From Nitrosomonas sp. (lineage in GTDB: Bacteria; Pseudomonadota; Gammaproteobacteria; Burkholderiales; Nitrosomonadaceae): DNA of 64,000 nucleotides. Of this stretch, positions 44,951 to 54,914 are shown piece after piece; the stretch's first letter is position 1, and each line of letters opens with the position of its first letter. Location of the stretch: contig JAMWZR010000001.1 in assembly GCA_024282035.1 (NCBI GenBank), positions 124,001 through 188,000 of the forward strand. Direction: 5' to 3'. The notes beneath the pieces were generated by a model. That model did no database searches. It had not been told where the DNA came from and saw nothing but the letters and a program-made list of their open reading frames with translations. The position numbers and the translations under genes were made by a program.

Positions 44951-46087
44951 ATGAGTATCAGTGCAATCGAGGATATCGTCACCGACCTAAAACAAGGCAG
45001 AATGGTTATTCTGGTCGATGAGGAAGATCGCGAGAACGAGGGCGATCTGGTGCTGGCTGCCGATTTTGTCACCGCCGAAGCCATCAACTTCATGGCAACA
45101 CACGGCCGCGGACTGATTTGTCTCACACTAACCGAAGAAAAGTGCCATCAGTTGGATCTGCCGTTAATGGTTTCAGCCAACCGCGCCCGTATGGGCACCA
45201 ATTTCACTCTGTCCATCGAAGCCGCCAGCGGTGTTACCACCGGTATCTCGGCAGCGGACCGGGCACATACGATTCGTGTAGCAGTCCGCTCTGACGCAAA
45301 ACCGCATGATATCGTTCAGCCTGGTCACATCTTTCCATTGATGGCGCAAAAGGGAGGCGTGCTGGTTCGCGCGGGACATACCGAGGCCGGTTGCGATCTG
45401 GCCCGAATGGCGGGACTGAATGCGGCTTCTGTCATTTGCGAAATTTTGAAGCCGGATGGCAGCATGGCGCGCCTGCCGGACCTGATCGAGTTTGCTGCCA
45501 AACATCAGTTGAAAATCGGTGCCATTGCCGACCTGATCCAATATCGCAGCCAGACTGAAAGCCTCGTCACTCGTGTCGCGGAACGTCCCATTCGCACGTT
45601 GTATGGTGATTTTCAACTCATTGCCTATCGTGACGAAATCGCGCATACGATTCATCTGGCACTGGTCAAGGGGAAAATCGATCCGACATCGGAAACGCTG
45701 GTGCGCGTGCATGAGCCTCTGTCGGTCATAGATTTGCTGGATCTTCAGGACTATACGCACTCCTGGAATCTGCATGATGCCATGAGACTGATCGCCGAGG
45801 ACGGACAGGGTGTACTCGTATTGTTGCATCGCAAGGATAATGCAGCAAAACTGGTGGAGCGCATACAGTCACATGAACAACTACCGCAGCAATCCACGAA
45901 ACCCGATTTGCGCGATCATGGCATAGGCGCTCAGATACTGAAAGATTTGAATGTCGGAAAAATGCGACTGATGGCCGTACCTCGAAAAATGCCCAGCATG
46001 ACCGGGTTCGGTCTGGAAGTCACCAGCTACGTGGAATCGCGCGCCGAACACGATTCTGACCCTACAATCATGCAAACAGGAGCCTGA
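44951..46087 (+). CDS. ribBA: RibBA-type protein: active DHBP synthase, degenerate GTP cyclohydrolase II
   Basis: A 378-residue protein. Residues 1-200 are 3,4-dihydroxy-2-butanone-4-phosphate synthase, with [44 protein letters not shown] and HTEAGCDL intact. Residues 205-370 resemble GTP cyclohydrolase II but lack the zinc-binding cysteines (GDVFGSLRCDC region is [15 protein letters not shown] here) and probably have only RibB activity. This split form occurs in several betaproteobacteria, where another gene supplies cyclohydrolase II. The gene starts 6 bases after ribE and ends 1 base before ribH. Confidence 0.93.
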   Translation: MSISAIEDIVTDLKQGRMVILVDEEDRENEGDLVLAADFVTAEAINFMATHGRGLICLTLTEEKCHQLDLPLMVSANRARMGTNFTLSIEAASGVTTGISAADRAHTIRVAVRSDAKPHDIVQPGHIFPLMAQKGGVLVRAGHTEAGCDLARMAGLNAASVICEILKPDGSMARLPDLIEFAAKHQLKIGAIADLIQYRSQTESLVTRVAERPIRTLYGDFQLIAYRDEIAHTIHLALVKGKIDPTSETLVRVHEPLSVIDLLDLQDYTHSWNLHDAMRLIAEDGQGVLVLLHRKDNAAKLVERIQSHEQLPQQSTKPDLRDHGIGAQILKDLNVGKMRLMAVPRKMPSMTGFGLEVTSYVESRAEHDSDPTIMQTGA

Positions 46088-46088
46088 C

Positions 46089-46571
46089 ATGCCTTATTAT
46101 GACGACATCATCGAATTTGAACCCAATCTGGATGGGACAGACCTGCGCATTGGCATTGTCATGAGCCGCTTCAACATCGACATTGGCGAAGGGCTGCTGA
46201 GTGCTTGCACGGAAGAATTGAAAAAAAATGGCGTGCAAGGCACGAACATGCTGATCGTCACCGTTCCTGGAGCGTTAGAAATCCCGCTAGCACTCAAGCG
46301 TATGGCGGTTTCCGATCAGTTTGATGCACTCATCGCATTGGGTGCGGTCATTCGCGGCGATACCTATCACTTTGAAGTCGTGGCCAACGAATCGGCACAC
46401 GGTGTGGCACTGGTGCAAAATGAGACGGAAATACCCATCGCCAACGGTATACTGACCACCGACACCGACGACCAGGCTATTGCCCGCGTCAGCAGAAAAG
46501 GCATGGAAGTTGCACAAGTTGCTTTGGAAATGGCTAATTTACAAATGAAAATTGACGAAATTGATTTATGA
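46089..46571 (+). CDS. ribH: 6,7-dimethyl-8-ribityllumazine synthase
   Basis: A 160-residue subunit that forms the lumazine precursor of riboflavin and usually assembles as a 60-mer or decamer. Key elements are [25 protein letters not shown], the phosphate-binding [15 protein letters not shown], and [24 protein letters not shown] with the catalytic His. [15 protein letters not shown] ends the core. It overlaps nusB by 4 bases (ATGA), so translation is coupled. Confidence 0.95.
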   Translation: MPYYDDIIEFEPNLDGTDLRIGIVMSRFNIDIGEGLLSACTEELKKNGVQGTNMLIVTVPGALEIPLALKRMAVSDQFDALIALGAVIRGDTYHFEVVANESAHGVALVQNETEIPIANGILTTDTDDQAIARVSRKGMEVAQVALEMANLQMKIDEIDL

Positions 46572-47071
46572 TCAACGCATCACCGGAACCCAATCCTGCC
46601 ATCGATTCAAAAAAAACCAAACCCAAAAGCCGCCGCAGGATGGCTCGCGAATTTGTTTTACAAGGCCTCTATCAATGGCGGCTGGCTGGCGGCACAGCCA
46701 GTTTCATCGAGCAACAGCTACGTGAGTCCGAAAGATTCCGCTTGATTGATGCCAAGCATTTTACCCGCCTGTTGCAAGGTGTACTGGAACAGGTCGAAAC
46801 ATTGCAAGCACAAATCCAGCCCCATCTCGATCGTCCTCTGCATGAACTCAGTCCGGTGGAATCCGCCATATTGCTATTGAGTACGTTCGAATTGATGCAC
46901 CACCCGGAAATTCCCTATCGCGCCATCATCAATGAAGCTATTGAACTGGCTCGAACCTATGGTGGCAGCGAAGGCTATAAATATGTCAATGGGGTATTGG
47001 ACAAGCTGGCCGTCCAGTTGCGTGCCGTTGAAGTCACTGCTCAAAATATGATCCAGAATCCGCCCACCTGA
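46568..47071 (+). CDS. nusB: Transcription antitermination factor NusB
   Basis: A 167-residue all-helical protein that with NusE binds boxA of rRNA leaders during antitermination. The family motifs are [20 protein letters not shown] near the start, [54 protein letters not shown] near the end. The N-terminal extension is basic. It is positioned directly after ribH, the order found in many proteobacteria. Confidence 0.95.
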   Translation: MINASPEPNPAIDSKKTKPKSRRRMAREFVLQGLYQWRLAGGTASFIEQQLRESERFRLIDAKHFTRLLQGVLEQVETLQAQIQPHLDRPLHELSPVESAILLLSTFELMHHPEIPYRAIINEAIELARTYGGSEGYKYVNGVLDKLAVQLRAVEVTAQNMIQNPPT

Positions 47072-47081
47072 AAGGCTGTGA

Positions 47082-48053
47082 ATGCCTTCGGAATTTGATC
47101 TCATCCGCCGTCATTTTACCCGTCCTGCAGCGCACACCCTGCTCGGCATTGGCGACGATGCGGCGCTGATTACCCATAAGACCGATACGGTACTGGCCAT
47201 TTCAACCGATACCCTGGTGTGTGGTAGGCACTTTTTTGCTGATGTCGATCCCTGTAAGCTGGGTCATAAATCCCTGGCCGTGAATCTTTCCGATATGGCT
47301 GCGATGGGTGCAACACCGCGCTGGTGTCTGCTGGCTCTGACGCTACCCGAGCATCTGGCGAATAATGATTCATCCTGGCTTACAGATTTCAGTCGTGGTT
47401 TTTTTGCATTGGCTGACCTGCATCAGGTTGCACTCATTGGTGGTGATACCACGGCAGGGCCACTGAATATCGGCGTGCAAATCATTGGCGAAGTCGCTGC
47501 GGATCAGGCACTTCGCCGCAGCAGTGCACAACTGGATGACGATATCTGGGTCTCTGGACTGATCGGCGATGCTGCGCTGGCGCTGCAACATGGCCTACAG
47601 CATGTGTGTCTGGATGACGACGATCTGGCTCACTGCATGCCGGCGCTGCTGACACCTTCGGCACGTGTCGAGCTGGGGCAGCGACTGATCGGTCTGGCAC
47701 ATAGCGCCATTGATGTTTCGGATGGTTTGATGGCCGATCTCGGGCATATTCTGGAACAATCCGGAAAAGCGGGGGTCATTTACCTTGCTGACATTCCCTG
47801 TTCGACGGCACTGCAAAAACATTTACCGTCACTGCTGGCCCTGCAATGCCTGCTGGCGGGCGGAGACGATTATGAGTTATGCTTTACAGCCTCTCCGGAC
47901 AGGCGCAGCGAGATTATTGCACTTTCCGTTGATCTGAACCTTCCGCTGACACGCATTGGCAGCATTTGTCCGGGGACCGGTTTGGTTGTCAAAGACCCGG
48001 AAGGAAACACCGTGACCTTGGAGACTACAGGATATGATCACTTCACCGCCTGA
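47082..48053 (+). CDS. thiL: Thiamine-monophosphate kinase
   Basis: A 323-residue enzyme that phosphorylates thiamine monophosphate to the diphosphate. The PurM-like ATP-binding fold is marked by LLGIGDDAALI, AVNLSDMAAMGATPRW, the GGDTTAGPLNIGV loop, SAIDVSDGLMADLGHIL and LAGGDDYELCF. It begins 11 bases after nusB and overlaps pgpA by 20 bases. Conserved acidic metal ligands are all visible. Confidence 0.95.
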   Translation: MPSEFDLIRRHFTRPAAHTLLGIGDDAALITHKTDTVLAISTDTLVCGRHFFADVDPCKLGHKSLAVNLSDMAAMGATPRWCLLALTLPEHLANNDSSWLTDFSRGFFALADLHQVALIGGDTTAGPLNIGVQIIGEVAADQALRRSSAQLDDDIWVSGLIGDAALALQHGLQHVCLDDDDLAHCMPALLTPSARVELGQRLIGLAHSAIDVSDGLMADLGHILEQSGKAGVIYLADIPCSTALQKHLPSLLALQCLLAGGDDYELCFTASPDRRSEIIALSVDLNLPLTRIGSICPGTGLVVKDPEGNTVTLETTGYDHFTA

Positions 48054-48576
48054 TACGAATGAATCGTCGCAATCCGACGTATTCAAACCGAGTTGGGGAC
48101 TGGTCTACAGTCACCCGGCCTATATCATTGCCTTTACTGGTGGAGTGGGACTCAGTCCTTTCGCACCCGGCACCATGGGTACACTCGCAGCATTCCCATT
48201 GTTCTGGCTCCTGCACGATCAGTTACGCCCGATCGAATTTCTGCTGCTGATCGATGTGATGTTCATCATTGGTATCTGGGCTTGCGGCCTCAGCGGTAAG
48301 GGATTAGGTAACACTGATCACGGAGGTATGGTTTGGGATGAAACCGTGGCCTTTCTGCTGGTATTGTATTTCACACCCAATGAATGGGTCTGGCAACTGG
48401 CTGCGTTCGCGCTGTTCCGATTGTTCGATATCGCCAAACCCCAGCCTATCCGTCATTATGAGCAGCGCTTCAAGAGTGGGTTTGGAGTGATGTTTGACGA
48501 TATGGTTGCCGCTTTTTTCACACTACTATGCCTAGCAGCCTGGCGTTCTTGGGTGTTGATGGAAGGCTATGTCTAG
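48034..48576 (+). CDS. pgpA: Phosphatidylglycerophosphatase A
   Basis: A 180-residue inner-membrane phosphatase that converts phosphatidylglycerophosphate to phosphatidylglycerol. Visible signatures include GVGLSPFAPGTMGTLAAFPLFW, a GKGLGNTDHGGMVWDETVAFLLVL region with the active-site acidic residues, and FRLFDIAKPQPIRHYEQRFKSGFGVMFDDMVAA. Three to four hydrophobic segments are seen. Its start overlaps the end of thiL, a coupled arrangement common in proteobacteria. Confidence 0.93.
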   Translation: MITSPPDTNESSQSDVFKPSWGLVYSHPAYIIAFTGGVGLSPFAPGTMGTLAAFPLFWLLHDQLRPIEFLLLIDVMFIIGIWACGLSGKGLGNTDHGGMVWDETVAFLLVLYFTPNEWVWQLAAFALFRLFDIAKPQPIRHYEQRFKSGFGVMFDDMVAAFFTLLCLAAWRSWVLMEGYV

Positions 48577-48611
48577 CCCCCATCTTTTGATGACATCCCT
48601 TTACCAGCAAG

Positions 48612-48815
48612 TCAGCAACAACGATTGTGTCTACCTTTGCCGCCGTAACGGGCTTCCTGACGTTCGCGGAAAAAATCTTCATACGACATGATCGTTTGTT
48701 CCGGATGTGTGCTTCGCATGTGTTCGACATAGGTGCTGTATTCCGGCACACCGACCATCAAGCGCAAACTTTGTACCAACTGCTCCAAGGCCAGATTCAT
48801 TTTGTTATAAATCAT
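48612..48815 (-). CDS. YbdD/YjiX family small protein (CstA partner)
   Basis: A 67-residue protein with the DUF466 pattern: LVGVPEYSTYVEHMRSTHPEQTIMSYEDFFRERQEARYGGKGRHNRCC (read in pieces: MVGVPEYSTYVEHMR, HPEQTIMSYEDFFRERQEARYGG). YbdD-like proteins are encoded beside CstA-type transporters and are needed for pyruvate uptake with some of them. The ATG with GGGAGAAA upstream was chosen. It lies 16 bases after cstA on the same strand, so the pair forms an operon. Confidence 0.9.
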   Translation of the reverse strand: MIYNKMNLALEQLVQSLRLMVGVPEYSTYVEHMRSTHPEQTIMSYEDFFRERQEARYGGKGRHNRCC

Positions 48816-48830
48816 CGTCGTTTCTCCCAA

Positions 48831-50903
48831 TTATTTTTCGTTTGCTGCATAAACCGGTAACAATTCAAATGGCGCTTCTTGTGTGGTCGGATGATGAGCC
48901 ACTCGCGCCTGCAGGACAGTTCGAATACCAAACACCAGCATGCTGACGAGCACGCTCATGAACAGTGCTGCCAGTGCCGTGTTGATGTAATCATTGACGA
49001 TTACCTGCTGCATTTGCTCGATGGACTTGGCGGGTGCCAGTACGATGCCTTGTGCAACTGCATCCTGATATTTCTCCGCATGGGCAAGAAAACCGATACG
49101 CGGATTGTCATGAAAAATCTTTTGCCACGCGGCCGTCAAGGTGCACGTGCTGACCCATACCACTGGCACAGCCGTAACCCAGGCAAAACGATCCTGTTTC
49201 ATCTTGAACAGTACGCAGGTGGCCAGAATGAGCGCTATGCCCGCAAGCATCTGGTTTGCGATACCGAAGAGCGGCCACAGGGTATTGATACCACCTAATG
49301 GATCCACTACTCCTTGATACAGGAAATATCCCCATCCGGCTACGCATAGGCCCGTTGCCACCAAACTGGCGGCCATGGAGTCAGTGCGCTTCATGGCGGG
49401 GATGAATGATCCCAGTAGGTCCTGCAGCATGAATCGCCCGGCGCGCGTTCCGGCATCGACCGCAGTGAGGATGAACAATGCTTCGAACAAAATGGCAAAG
49501 TGATACCAGAATGCCATCATGGCTGTACCGCCAATGACTTCCGACAAGATTTGCGCCATGCCGACTGCCAGCGTTGGTGCGCCGCCGGTACGCGACACGA
49601 TGCTGTGCTCACCGACATGCTGCGCAGTCTGCGTAATCATCTCCGGTGTGACATAAAAACCCCATTGGGAAATGGTCTGCGCTGCCGATTCGGCTGAAGT
49701 TCCGATGATCGCGGCTGGGCTGTTCATCGCAAAATAAATACCGGGCTCCAGCGTGGCTGCGGCAACCAGCGCCATGATGGCCACGAATGACTCCATCAGC
49801 ATGGCGCCATAACCGATAAAACGGGCATCGGTTTCCGATTGAATCATCTTGGGCGTTGTGCCCGACGCGATCAGCGAATGGAACCCAGATATCGCACCAC
49901 ACGCAACGGTTACAAACAAGAATGGAAATAAATCGCCGGACCAGACCGGACCCGTGCCATCGACGAATTGTGTCAGAGCCGGCATTTTCAACTCGGGTGA
50001 AATCAGAATCACGCCAATGGCCAGGCCGACAATGGTGCCGATTTTCAGGAATGTCGACAGATAATCACGTGGTGCCAGCAGCAACCAAACTGGCAATACC
50101 GCGGCAATGAAGCCATAGCCGATCAACAACCAAGTCAGTTGTTCGCCAGTCAGCGTAAACATGGCGGCCCAAGCCGGATCTTCCTGCACATATTGCCCGG
50201 CTACAATCGAAAGCATCAACAGCACAAAACCGATCAGCGACACTTCACCGATGGCACAAGGACGAAAATAACGCGCGTACACGCCCATGAACATAGCAAT
50301 CGGAATCGTTGCAGCCACGGTAAACGTACCCCAGGGCGATTCGGCCAGTGCCTTGACGACGATTAATGACAATACAGCCAGTAAAATCAGCATGATGAAA
50401 AATGTTCCGAACATCGCGATCATACCGGGTAACTGTCCCAGTTCGGACTTGATCAGATCCCCCAGCGACCGGCCATTGCGCCGCGTGGATATGAACAGCA
50501 CGATGAAATCCTGCACCGCGCCGGCAAACACGACACCCGCCAGCAACCACAACATACCGGGCAGATAACCCATCTGAGCCGCCAGAATTGGCCCTACCAG
50601 CGGTCCTGCACCGGCAATTGCAGCGAAATGGTGCCCAAACAACACATATTTGTTGGTGGGGACATGATCCAGACCATCGTTGTGTTTGAAAGCCGGTGTC
50701 ATGCGTGTCGCATCCAGTTTTAGCACCCTGTTGGCGATGAACAAACTGTAAAAACGGAATGCAATCAGATACACGCACACAGCTGCAATGACGATCCAGA
50801 TGGCGCCAATCGATTCACCACGTTGCAGTGCGATGACCCCAAAGGCCGATGCCCCAGTCAGGGAAAAAAGGCCCCAGCCCAGTTTTGAGATTAAAGTATT
50901 CAT
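48831..50903 (-). CDS. cstA: Carbon starvation protein CstA, pyruvate/peptide transporter
   Basis: A 690-residue inner-membrane protein with about 16-18 hydrophobic helices. CstA transports pyruvate and possibly peptides when carbon is scarce. The family patterns include LFGHHFAAIAGAGPLVGPILAAQMGYLPGMLWLLAGVVFAGAVQDFIVLFISTRRNGRSLGDLI in pieces, GAISGFHSLIASGTTPKMI and TAVDAGTRAGRFMLQDLLG. The start is ATG with GGAAAA. The gene pairs with a YbdD-like gene downstream. An AACCGC-N9-GCGGTT repeat lies 40 bases upstream (50943-50963) and may be an operator. Confidence 0.93.
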   Translation of the reverse strand: MNTLISKLGWGLFSLTGASAFGVIALQRGESIGAIWIVIAAVCVYLIAFRFYSLFIANRVLKLDATRMTPAFKHNDGLDHVPTNKYVLFGHHFAAIAGAGPLVGPILAAQMGYLPGMLWLLAGVVFAGAVQDFIVLFISTRRNGRSLGDLIKSELGQLPGMIAMFGTFFIMLILLAVLSLIVVKALAESPWGTFTVAATIPIAMFMGVYARYFRPCAIGEVSLIGFVLLMLSIVAGQYVQEDPAWAAMFTLTGEQLTWLLIGYGFIAAVLPVWLLLAPRDYLSTFLKIGTIVGLAIGVILISPELKMPALTQFVDGTGPVWSGDLFPFLFVTVACGAISGFHSLIASGTTPKMIQSETDARFIGYGAMLMESFVAIMALVAAATLEPGIYFAMNSPAAIIGTSAESAAQTISQWGFYVTPEMITQTAQHVGEHSIVSRTGGAPTLAVGMAQILSEVIGGTAMMAFWYHFAILFEALFILTAVDAGTRAGRFMLQDLLGSFIPAMKRTDSMAASLVATGLCVAGWGYFLYQGVVDPLGGINTLWPLFGIANQMLAGIALILATCVLFKMKQDRFAWVTAVPVVWVSTCTLTAAWQKIFHDNPRIGFLAHAEKYQDAVAQGIVLAPAKSIEQMQQVIVNDYINTALAALFMSVLVSMLVFGIRTVLQARVAHHPTTQEAPFELLPVYAANEK

Positions 50904-50942
50904 TTATTTTCCAGTAGAGAAGAAACGGTCTATAAAAGGTGG

Positions 50943-50963
50943 AACCGCAATTAATTCGCGGTT
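50943..50963. repeat. Inverted repeat upstream of cstA
   Basis: AACCGC and GCGGTT arms with a 9-base AT-rich centre, 40 bases upstream of the cstA start. It could be a regulator site or part of a leader hairpin; no T tract follows. Confidence 0.3.
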
Positions 50964-51184
50964 GTTCAGAATAGTGTCACTTACACCATGGCAACATAGC
51001 AGACCCGTGACTTCACCACAATGTCCATACAGTCAAAAACAGTATCGGGAAAGCCATGAATGGAACGCCATTGATCGTCGAAAACAGTGGAAATCGGGTT
51101 ATTTCCAGAATGCTAGCTTTGCGGTTTTGAGATAACGATTGGTGACAGTCGACCTGGGCGGCGGGTTAGAATGGACAACATGCC

Positions 51185-52075
51185 TCAGCTTAACAGTCTC
51201 TGGTAATAGGTCAGTCGTCTAGCCTGTATTTTTCCTTCCTGCGTAGCTTGAATGACAGCGCAACCGGGCTCTTTGACATGACGGCAGTTACTGAACCTGC
51301 ATTGTCCCAGATAAGGATGAAACTCAATGAATCCCCACGCCAGATGTTCCGCTGCAATATGGCTCAAGCCAAATTCCTGAAACCCGGGAGAATCGATGAT
51401 GGCGCTATCGGTATCGAACTGGTAGAGCTGTGAATGCGTCGTGGTATGGCAACCGGAATCGAGAGCCAGCGAAATTGCCGCGGTAGCACGATTGGCTTGT
51501 GGAATCAGCGCATTGAGCAAGGTGGATTTCCCCATGCCCGATTGCCCCGCCAGAACGCTGACATGACCCTGCAAATAAGGTTTCAACAATGAAACATCTT
51601 GCAAAGCGCTTAATTGCAGCACGGTGTAGCCTAGTTCCCGGTAAAGCGAGAGTGTCGACATGGCGGCTTGTGCCGGTTCCACGAGATCGGCTTTATTCAG
51701 TACGATTAGCAAGCCGATATTTTCGTTCTCGGCCGCTACCAGGCAGCGGTTGATCAATTCTTCACTGAAACTAGGTGTAGCAGCCACCACGATAATGATT
51801 TGTGTGACATTGGCAGCAATGATCTTTTCCTTGAACGCATCGCTACGATACAGCTTTGAGGTGCGTGCCTGAATGGATTCGATGACGCCCTGCCCAGTGG
51901 TGGTTAATTGGTACTCGACCCTATCGCCGCAGGCCACACCGCCTTTTTTACCACGCATGACACAGGAAATGATGGTTCCTGCGTCTGTTTTGACCGAAAA
52001 ATGCCGACCAAATGCGGCAATGACCTGTCCATGTTGATGCTCTGCCGATCGGGAAGATTTCAATCGGGCACTCAA
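51185..52075 (-). CDS. rsgA: Small ribosomal subunit biogenesis GTPase RsgA
   Basis: A 296-residue circularly permuted GTPase that tests maturation of the 30S subunit. An N-terminal OB fold (GQVIAAFGRHFSVKTD) is followed by the GTPase domain in permuted order: G4 LNKADLV before G1 GQSGMGKSTLLNAL, then G3 DSPGFQEFGL. A zinc-binding C-terminal segment (CRFSNCRHVKEPGCAV) completes the family. The start is TTG and overlaps the stop of phhB (TTGA), so it is coupled with that gene. Confidence 0.95.
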   Translation of the reverse strand: MSARLKSSRSAEHQHGQVIAAFGRHFSVKTDAGTIISCVMRGKKGGVACGDRVEYQLTTTGQGVIESIQARTSKLYRSDAFKEKIIAANVTQIIIVVAATPSFSEELINRCLVAAENENIGLLIVLNKADLVEPAQAAMSTLSLYRELGYTVLQLSALQDVSLLKPYLQGHVSVLAGQSGMGKSTLLNALIPQANRATAAISLALDSGCHTTTHSQLYQFDTDSAIIDSPGFQEFGLSHIAAEHLAWGFIEFHPYLGQCRFSNCRHVKEPGCAVIQATQEGKIQARRLTYYQRLLS

Positions 52076-52413
52076 ATCAGAAATAACTGATCGATTTTGG
52101 CCGCACAGATGAAATCATTTTCGGATAAACCGCCGATTGCATGCGTCGTGTATGTCACCACACACTGGTTGTAACCCACCAGCATGTCAGGATGATGATC
52201 CTCGCGATGCGAGATCCATGCAACTGCATTGACGAATGCCATGGTCTGATAATAATTCTTGAATGCATAAGTCTTGCTGATGTGTTTATCCTGCCATTGC
52301 CAGCCTTCGACCTGCTGCATGAATCCGGTAATTTCGGCATGATCCAGCGGCGTTACGCCGCCTTCGCATGGTTTACACTGCTTGGTGGCTAATTCACAGA
52401 CATTATGATTCAT
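52072..52413 (-). CDS. phhB: Pterin-4a-carbinolamine dehydratase
   Basis: A 113-residue enzyme that regenerates the oxidised pterin cofactor after aromatic hydroxylation, or acts in a side pathway of tetrahydrofolate pterins. The signature SHREDHHPDMLVGYNQCVVTYTTHAIGGL carries the active-site His residues. A short Cys-rich N-terminus (CELATKQCKPCEGG) is typical of this group. It overlaps both neighbours by 4 bases and is co-translated with the upstream M48 protease and downstream rsgA. No phenylalanine hydroxylase gene is visible. Confidence 0.93.
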   Translation of the reverse strand: MNHNVCELATKQCKPCEGGVTPLDHAEITGFMQQVEGWQWQDKHISKTYAFKNYYQTMAFVNAVAWISHREDHHPDMLVGYNQCVVTYTTHAIGGLSENDFICAAKIDQLFLI

Positions 52414-53666
52414 GCTTGCCCCTGACTTTGTAAATGCGCTACCCGTATGGATGCTGGCGGGTGGGAATCGTAAAACGCAGAATGCAATGGATCCGGTGTC
52501 AGGGTTGCAGCGTTGTCCTGATACAGCTTGACCAGCGCCCGAATCAGGTCATGCGAAGAAGCATTTTGCGCAGCGTAGGCATCGGCTTCGAATTCGTGCT
52601 TGCGTGAATACAGGCTGGAAATGGGATGAAACAGGAAAGTAAACACCGGCATCACCAGAAAAAACAATAGTAGCGCCATTGCTGTCGACGATACCGAGTC
52701 AACACTCACGCCCAGACCGGTGTAGAACCAGTCCTGCTGTATCAGATATCCGAGTAATCCCAAGAATGCCAGACTCATGACAAATGAGATCACGATGCGC
52801 TTGATCACATGCCTGTGTTTGAAATGCCCGAGTTCATGCGCGAGAACAGCCTCGATCTCGGCTGCATTCAGACGCGCCAGCAATGTATCGAAAAAAACGA
52901 TGCGCTTGGTTTTACCAAATCCAGTGAAATACGCATTACCATGATTGCTGCGACGTGATCCATCCATGACGAATAAACCGCTTGCTTTGAATCCGCATTT
53001 ATTCATCAGTTGCTCGATTCGCGTTTTGAGTGTGGCATCTTCCAGCGGAGTAAATTTATTGAACAGCGGTGCGATCCAAGTTGGAAAAATGGCCAGCACG
53101 AACAGATTGAATGCAATCCAGGCCAACCAGGCGTAGAGCCACCAATCATTCCCCATTTTTTCCATCAACCACAGTACACAAAGCAGCAGCGGCACACCCA
53201 GCAACAATCCGAGAATAGCCTGCTTGAGCAGATCGGTGAGAAACATGATCGGTGTCATCTTGTTGAATCCGAACCGTTCCTCGATGACAAAAGTACGGTA
53301 GTAGCTCAATGGCAGATCTGCCAGGCTCATGATGACGAACGTACTGATAATCAGCACCATGCCATGCATCAGCGGATCACTTACCCAATTTGCCCAGAAA
53401 CCGCTCAGGGCGTTAAGTCCACCTCCTAGAGTCAAGGCAAGCAACAACACGCCATGCAGCACGATACTCGGATAGCTGATACGTGTCTTGGCGCAGGTAT
53501 ACTCCGCCGCTTTCTGGTGATCAATCAAGTTAATCTGACTGGCAAATTCATCCGGCACCTTGTCCTGATGCGCGCGTACATGTCGTATATGTCTTGCCGC
53601 CAGCCATACCTGGGTCAGTGTCGTCAAAACCAGGGCAATCAAAAAAATCAATGTAAATGTTTGCAT
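52410..53666 (-). CDS. M48-family membrane metalloprotease (STE24-like)
   Basis: A 418-residue inner-membrane zinc protease. Several transmembrane helices precede the active site AVLAHELGHFKHRHVIKR, with HExxH in HELGH; a second zinc ligand Glu lies in RKHEFEADAYAAQNAS. An FVIEERFGFNKMT segment and STFVIMSLADLPLSYYRTFVIEE are family signatures. Members cleave misfolded membrane proteins or CAAX-like substrates in eukaryotes; the bacterial substrate is unknown. It heads an overlapping operon with phhB and rsgA, and it is divergent from orn. Confidence 0.9.
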   Translation of the reverse strand: MQTFTLIFLIALVLTTLTQVWLAARHIRHVRAHQDKVPDEFASQINLIDHQKAAEYTCAKTRISYPSIVLHGVLLLALTLGGGLNALSGFWANWVSDPLMHGMVLIISTFVIMSLADLPLSYYRTFVIEERFGFNKMTPIMFLTDLLKQAILGLLLGVPLLLCVLWLMEKMGNDWWLYAWLAWIAFNLFVLAIFPTWIAPLFNKFTPLEDATLKTRIEQLMNKCGFKASGLFVMDGSRRSNHGNAYFTGFGKTKRIVFFDTLLARLNAAEIEAVLAHELGHFKHRHVIKRIVISFVMSLAFLGLLGYLIQQDWFYTGLGVSVDSVSSTAMALLLFFLVMPVFTFLFHPISSLYSRKHEFEADAYAAQNASSHDLIRALVKLYQDNAATLTPDPLHSAFYDSHPPASIRVAHLQSQGQA

Positions 53667-53821
53667 AGTCTCTTATCTACAGGGTTAATGTTGAACACAG
53701 GGTCAGTTCGAATCTATCAGTCAGGGCAAGAATTTTTTGCAGGTTTTCTGCTTCATCGTGACGGACAGATGCTGATATGACACAATTGACCGCATTGCAT
53801 TCAATAAATTCTCATTCAATT

Positions 53822-54367
53822 ATGGCACAAGATAACAATAACCTCATCTGGGTCGATATGGAAATGACCGGACTCAATCCTGATACTGACTGCATCATTG
53901 AAGTCGCACTGGTCATTACTGACTCGCAACTGAACACCCTGGCCGAAGGGCCGGTCCTCGTCGTGCATCAATCCGATGCCATCCTGGACGGAATGGACAA
54001 ATGGAATAAATCCACGCACGCCAAATCCGGTCTGATCGATAAAATCAAGGCATCCCAACTGACTGAGGCCGACGTCGAAGCACAGATGATTGCGTTTCTG
54101 AAACAGCATGTGCCTTCCGGAGCTTCTCCGATGTGCGGCAATTCCATTTGCCAGGACAGGCGTTTCATGGCGCGTTCCATGCCAAAACTGGAAGCCTATT
54201 TTCATTACCGTAACCTGGATGTCAGTACACTCAAGGAATTGGTCAAACGCTGGAAGCCCGACATTGCATCCGGCTTTTCAAAAGACAGCAAGCATGAGGC
54301 TTTGTCGGATATTTACGATTCCATCAATGAACTCAAATATTACCGTCAGCATTTCATCGTAGCTTGA
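53822..54367 (+). CDS. orn: Oligoribonuclease
   Basis: A 181-residue 3'-5' exoribonuclease that degrades short RNAs, including pGpG from cyclic-di-GMP turnover. The DEDDh motifs are visible: Asp and Glu in [16 protein letters not shown], Asp in [12 protein letters not shown], and the His and Asp in [20 protein letters not shown]. The start at MAQDNNN matches the family; an upstream in-frame ATG would add 15 residues unlike the family. It is divergent from the M48 protease gene. Confidence 0.95.
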   Translation: MAQDNNNLIWVDMEMTGLNPDTDCIIEVALVITDSQLNTLAEGPVLVVHQSDAILDGMDKWNKSTHAKSGLIDKIKASQLTEADVEAQMIAFLKQHVPSGASPMCGNSICQDRRFMARSMPKLEAYFHYRNLDVSTLKELVKRWKPDIASGFSKDSKHEALSDIYDSINELKYYRQHFIVA

Positions 54368-54456
54368 ATTGCAGTCCGAACTTTCTTGACAGGTGTCATT
54401 CTAATCTTGCGCAGGAAAACACTTCCTTTTCATTCATTCCTTTTAGGAGAACACAC

Positions 54457-54819
54457 ATGCTGCATAAAAAGAATCTGATAGCAATGACAGTTGGAACGAT
54501 TTTGCTTGCCACACTCAGTGCTACCGCATTTTCTGCTGCCGATGCAACGGCAACAAGCGATCATCAACATTCTGGCGGTCAAGCTGCTGCAAAAAATGGC
54601 AATCACCACAGTCACCATCAATGCGAACATAAAATGGCCGCAGTGGACGCCAACAAAGATGGCAAGATCAGCAAGGACGAATTCATGAAACATCATGAAA
54701 CCATGTTTGACAAACTGGATACCAACAAGGACGGTTTTCTGGATGAAAAAGAAATGCACCACATGATGGATCACATGCATCAACATGACCAACAAAAGTC
54801 ATCGAATCACGCACACTGA
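54457..54819 (+). CDS. EF-hand domain secreted protein
   Basis: A 120-residue protein with a signal peptide (KNLIAMTVGTILLATLSATAFSAADA) and two EF-hand loops, DANKDGKISKDEF and DTNKDGFLDEKEM, separated by about 20 residues. A His-rich segment (HHSHHQCEH) and a Met/His-rich tail could bind other metals. Calcium binding in the periplasm is inferred; the function is unknown. The ribosome binding site AGGAG precedes the ATG. It is followed by the convergent M16 gene. Confidence 0.85.
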   Translation: MLHKKNLIAMTVGTILLATLSATAFSAADATATSDHQHSGGQAAAKNGNHHSHHQCEHKMAAVDANKDGKISKDEFMKHHETMFDKLDTNKDGFLDEKEMHHMMDHMHQHDQQKSSNHAH

Positions 54820-54914
54820 AATCGTAAAGTTGAACTCACGCAGTATGTGACTGATAGTACCTGCCTGGATCGTTAATGCAAAGGTACGAGCTCTGGGCAG
54901 GAATGATGTTTCAA

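Noticed and set aside
50788..51135. Plus-strand frame opposite the cstA start
   Set aside because: The first part is antisense to cstA and no ribosome binding site or conserved domain is visible.
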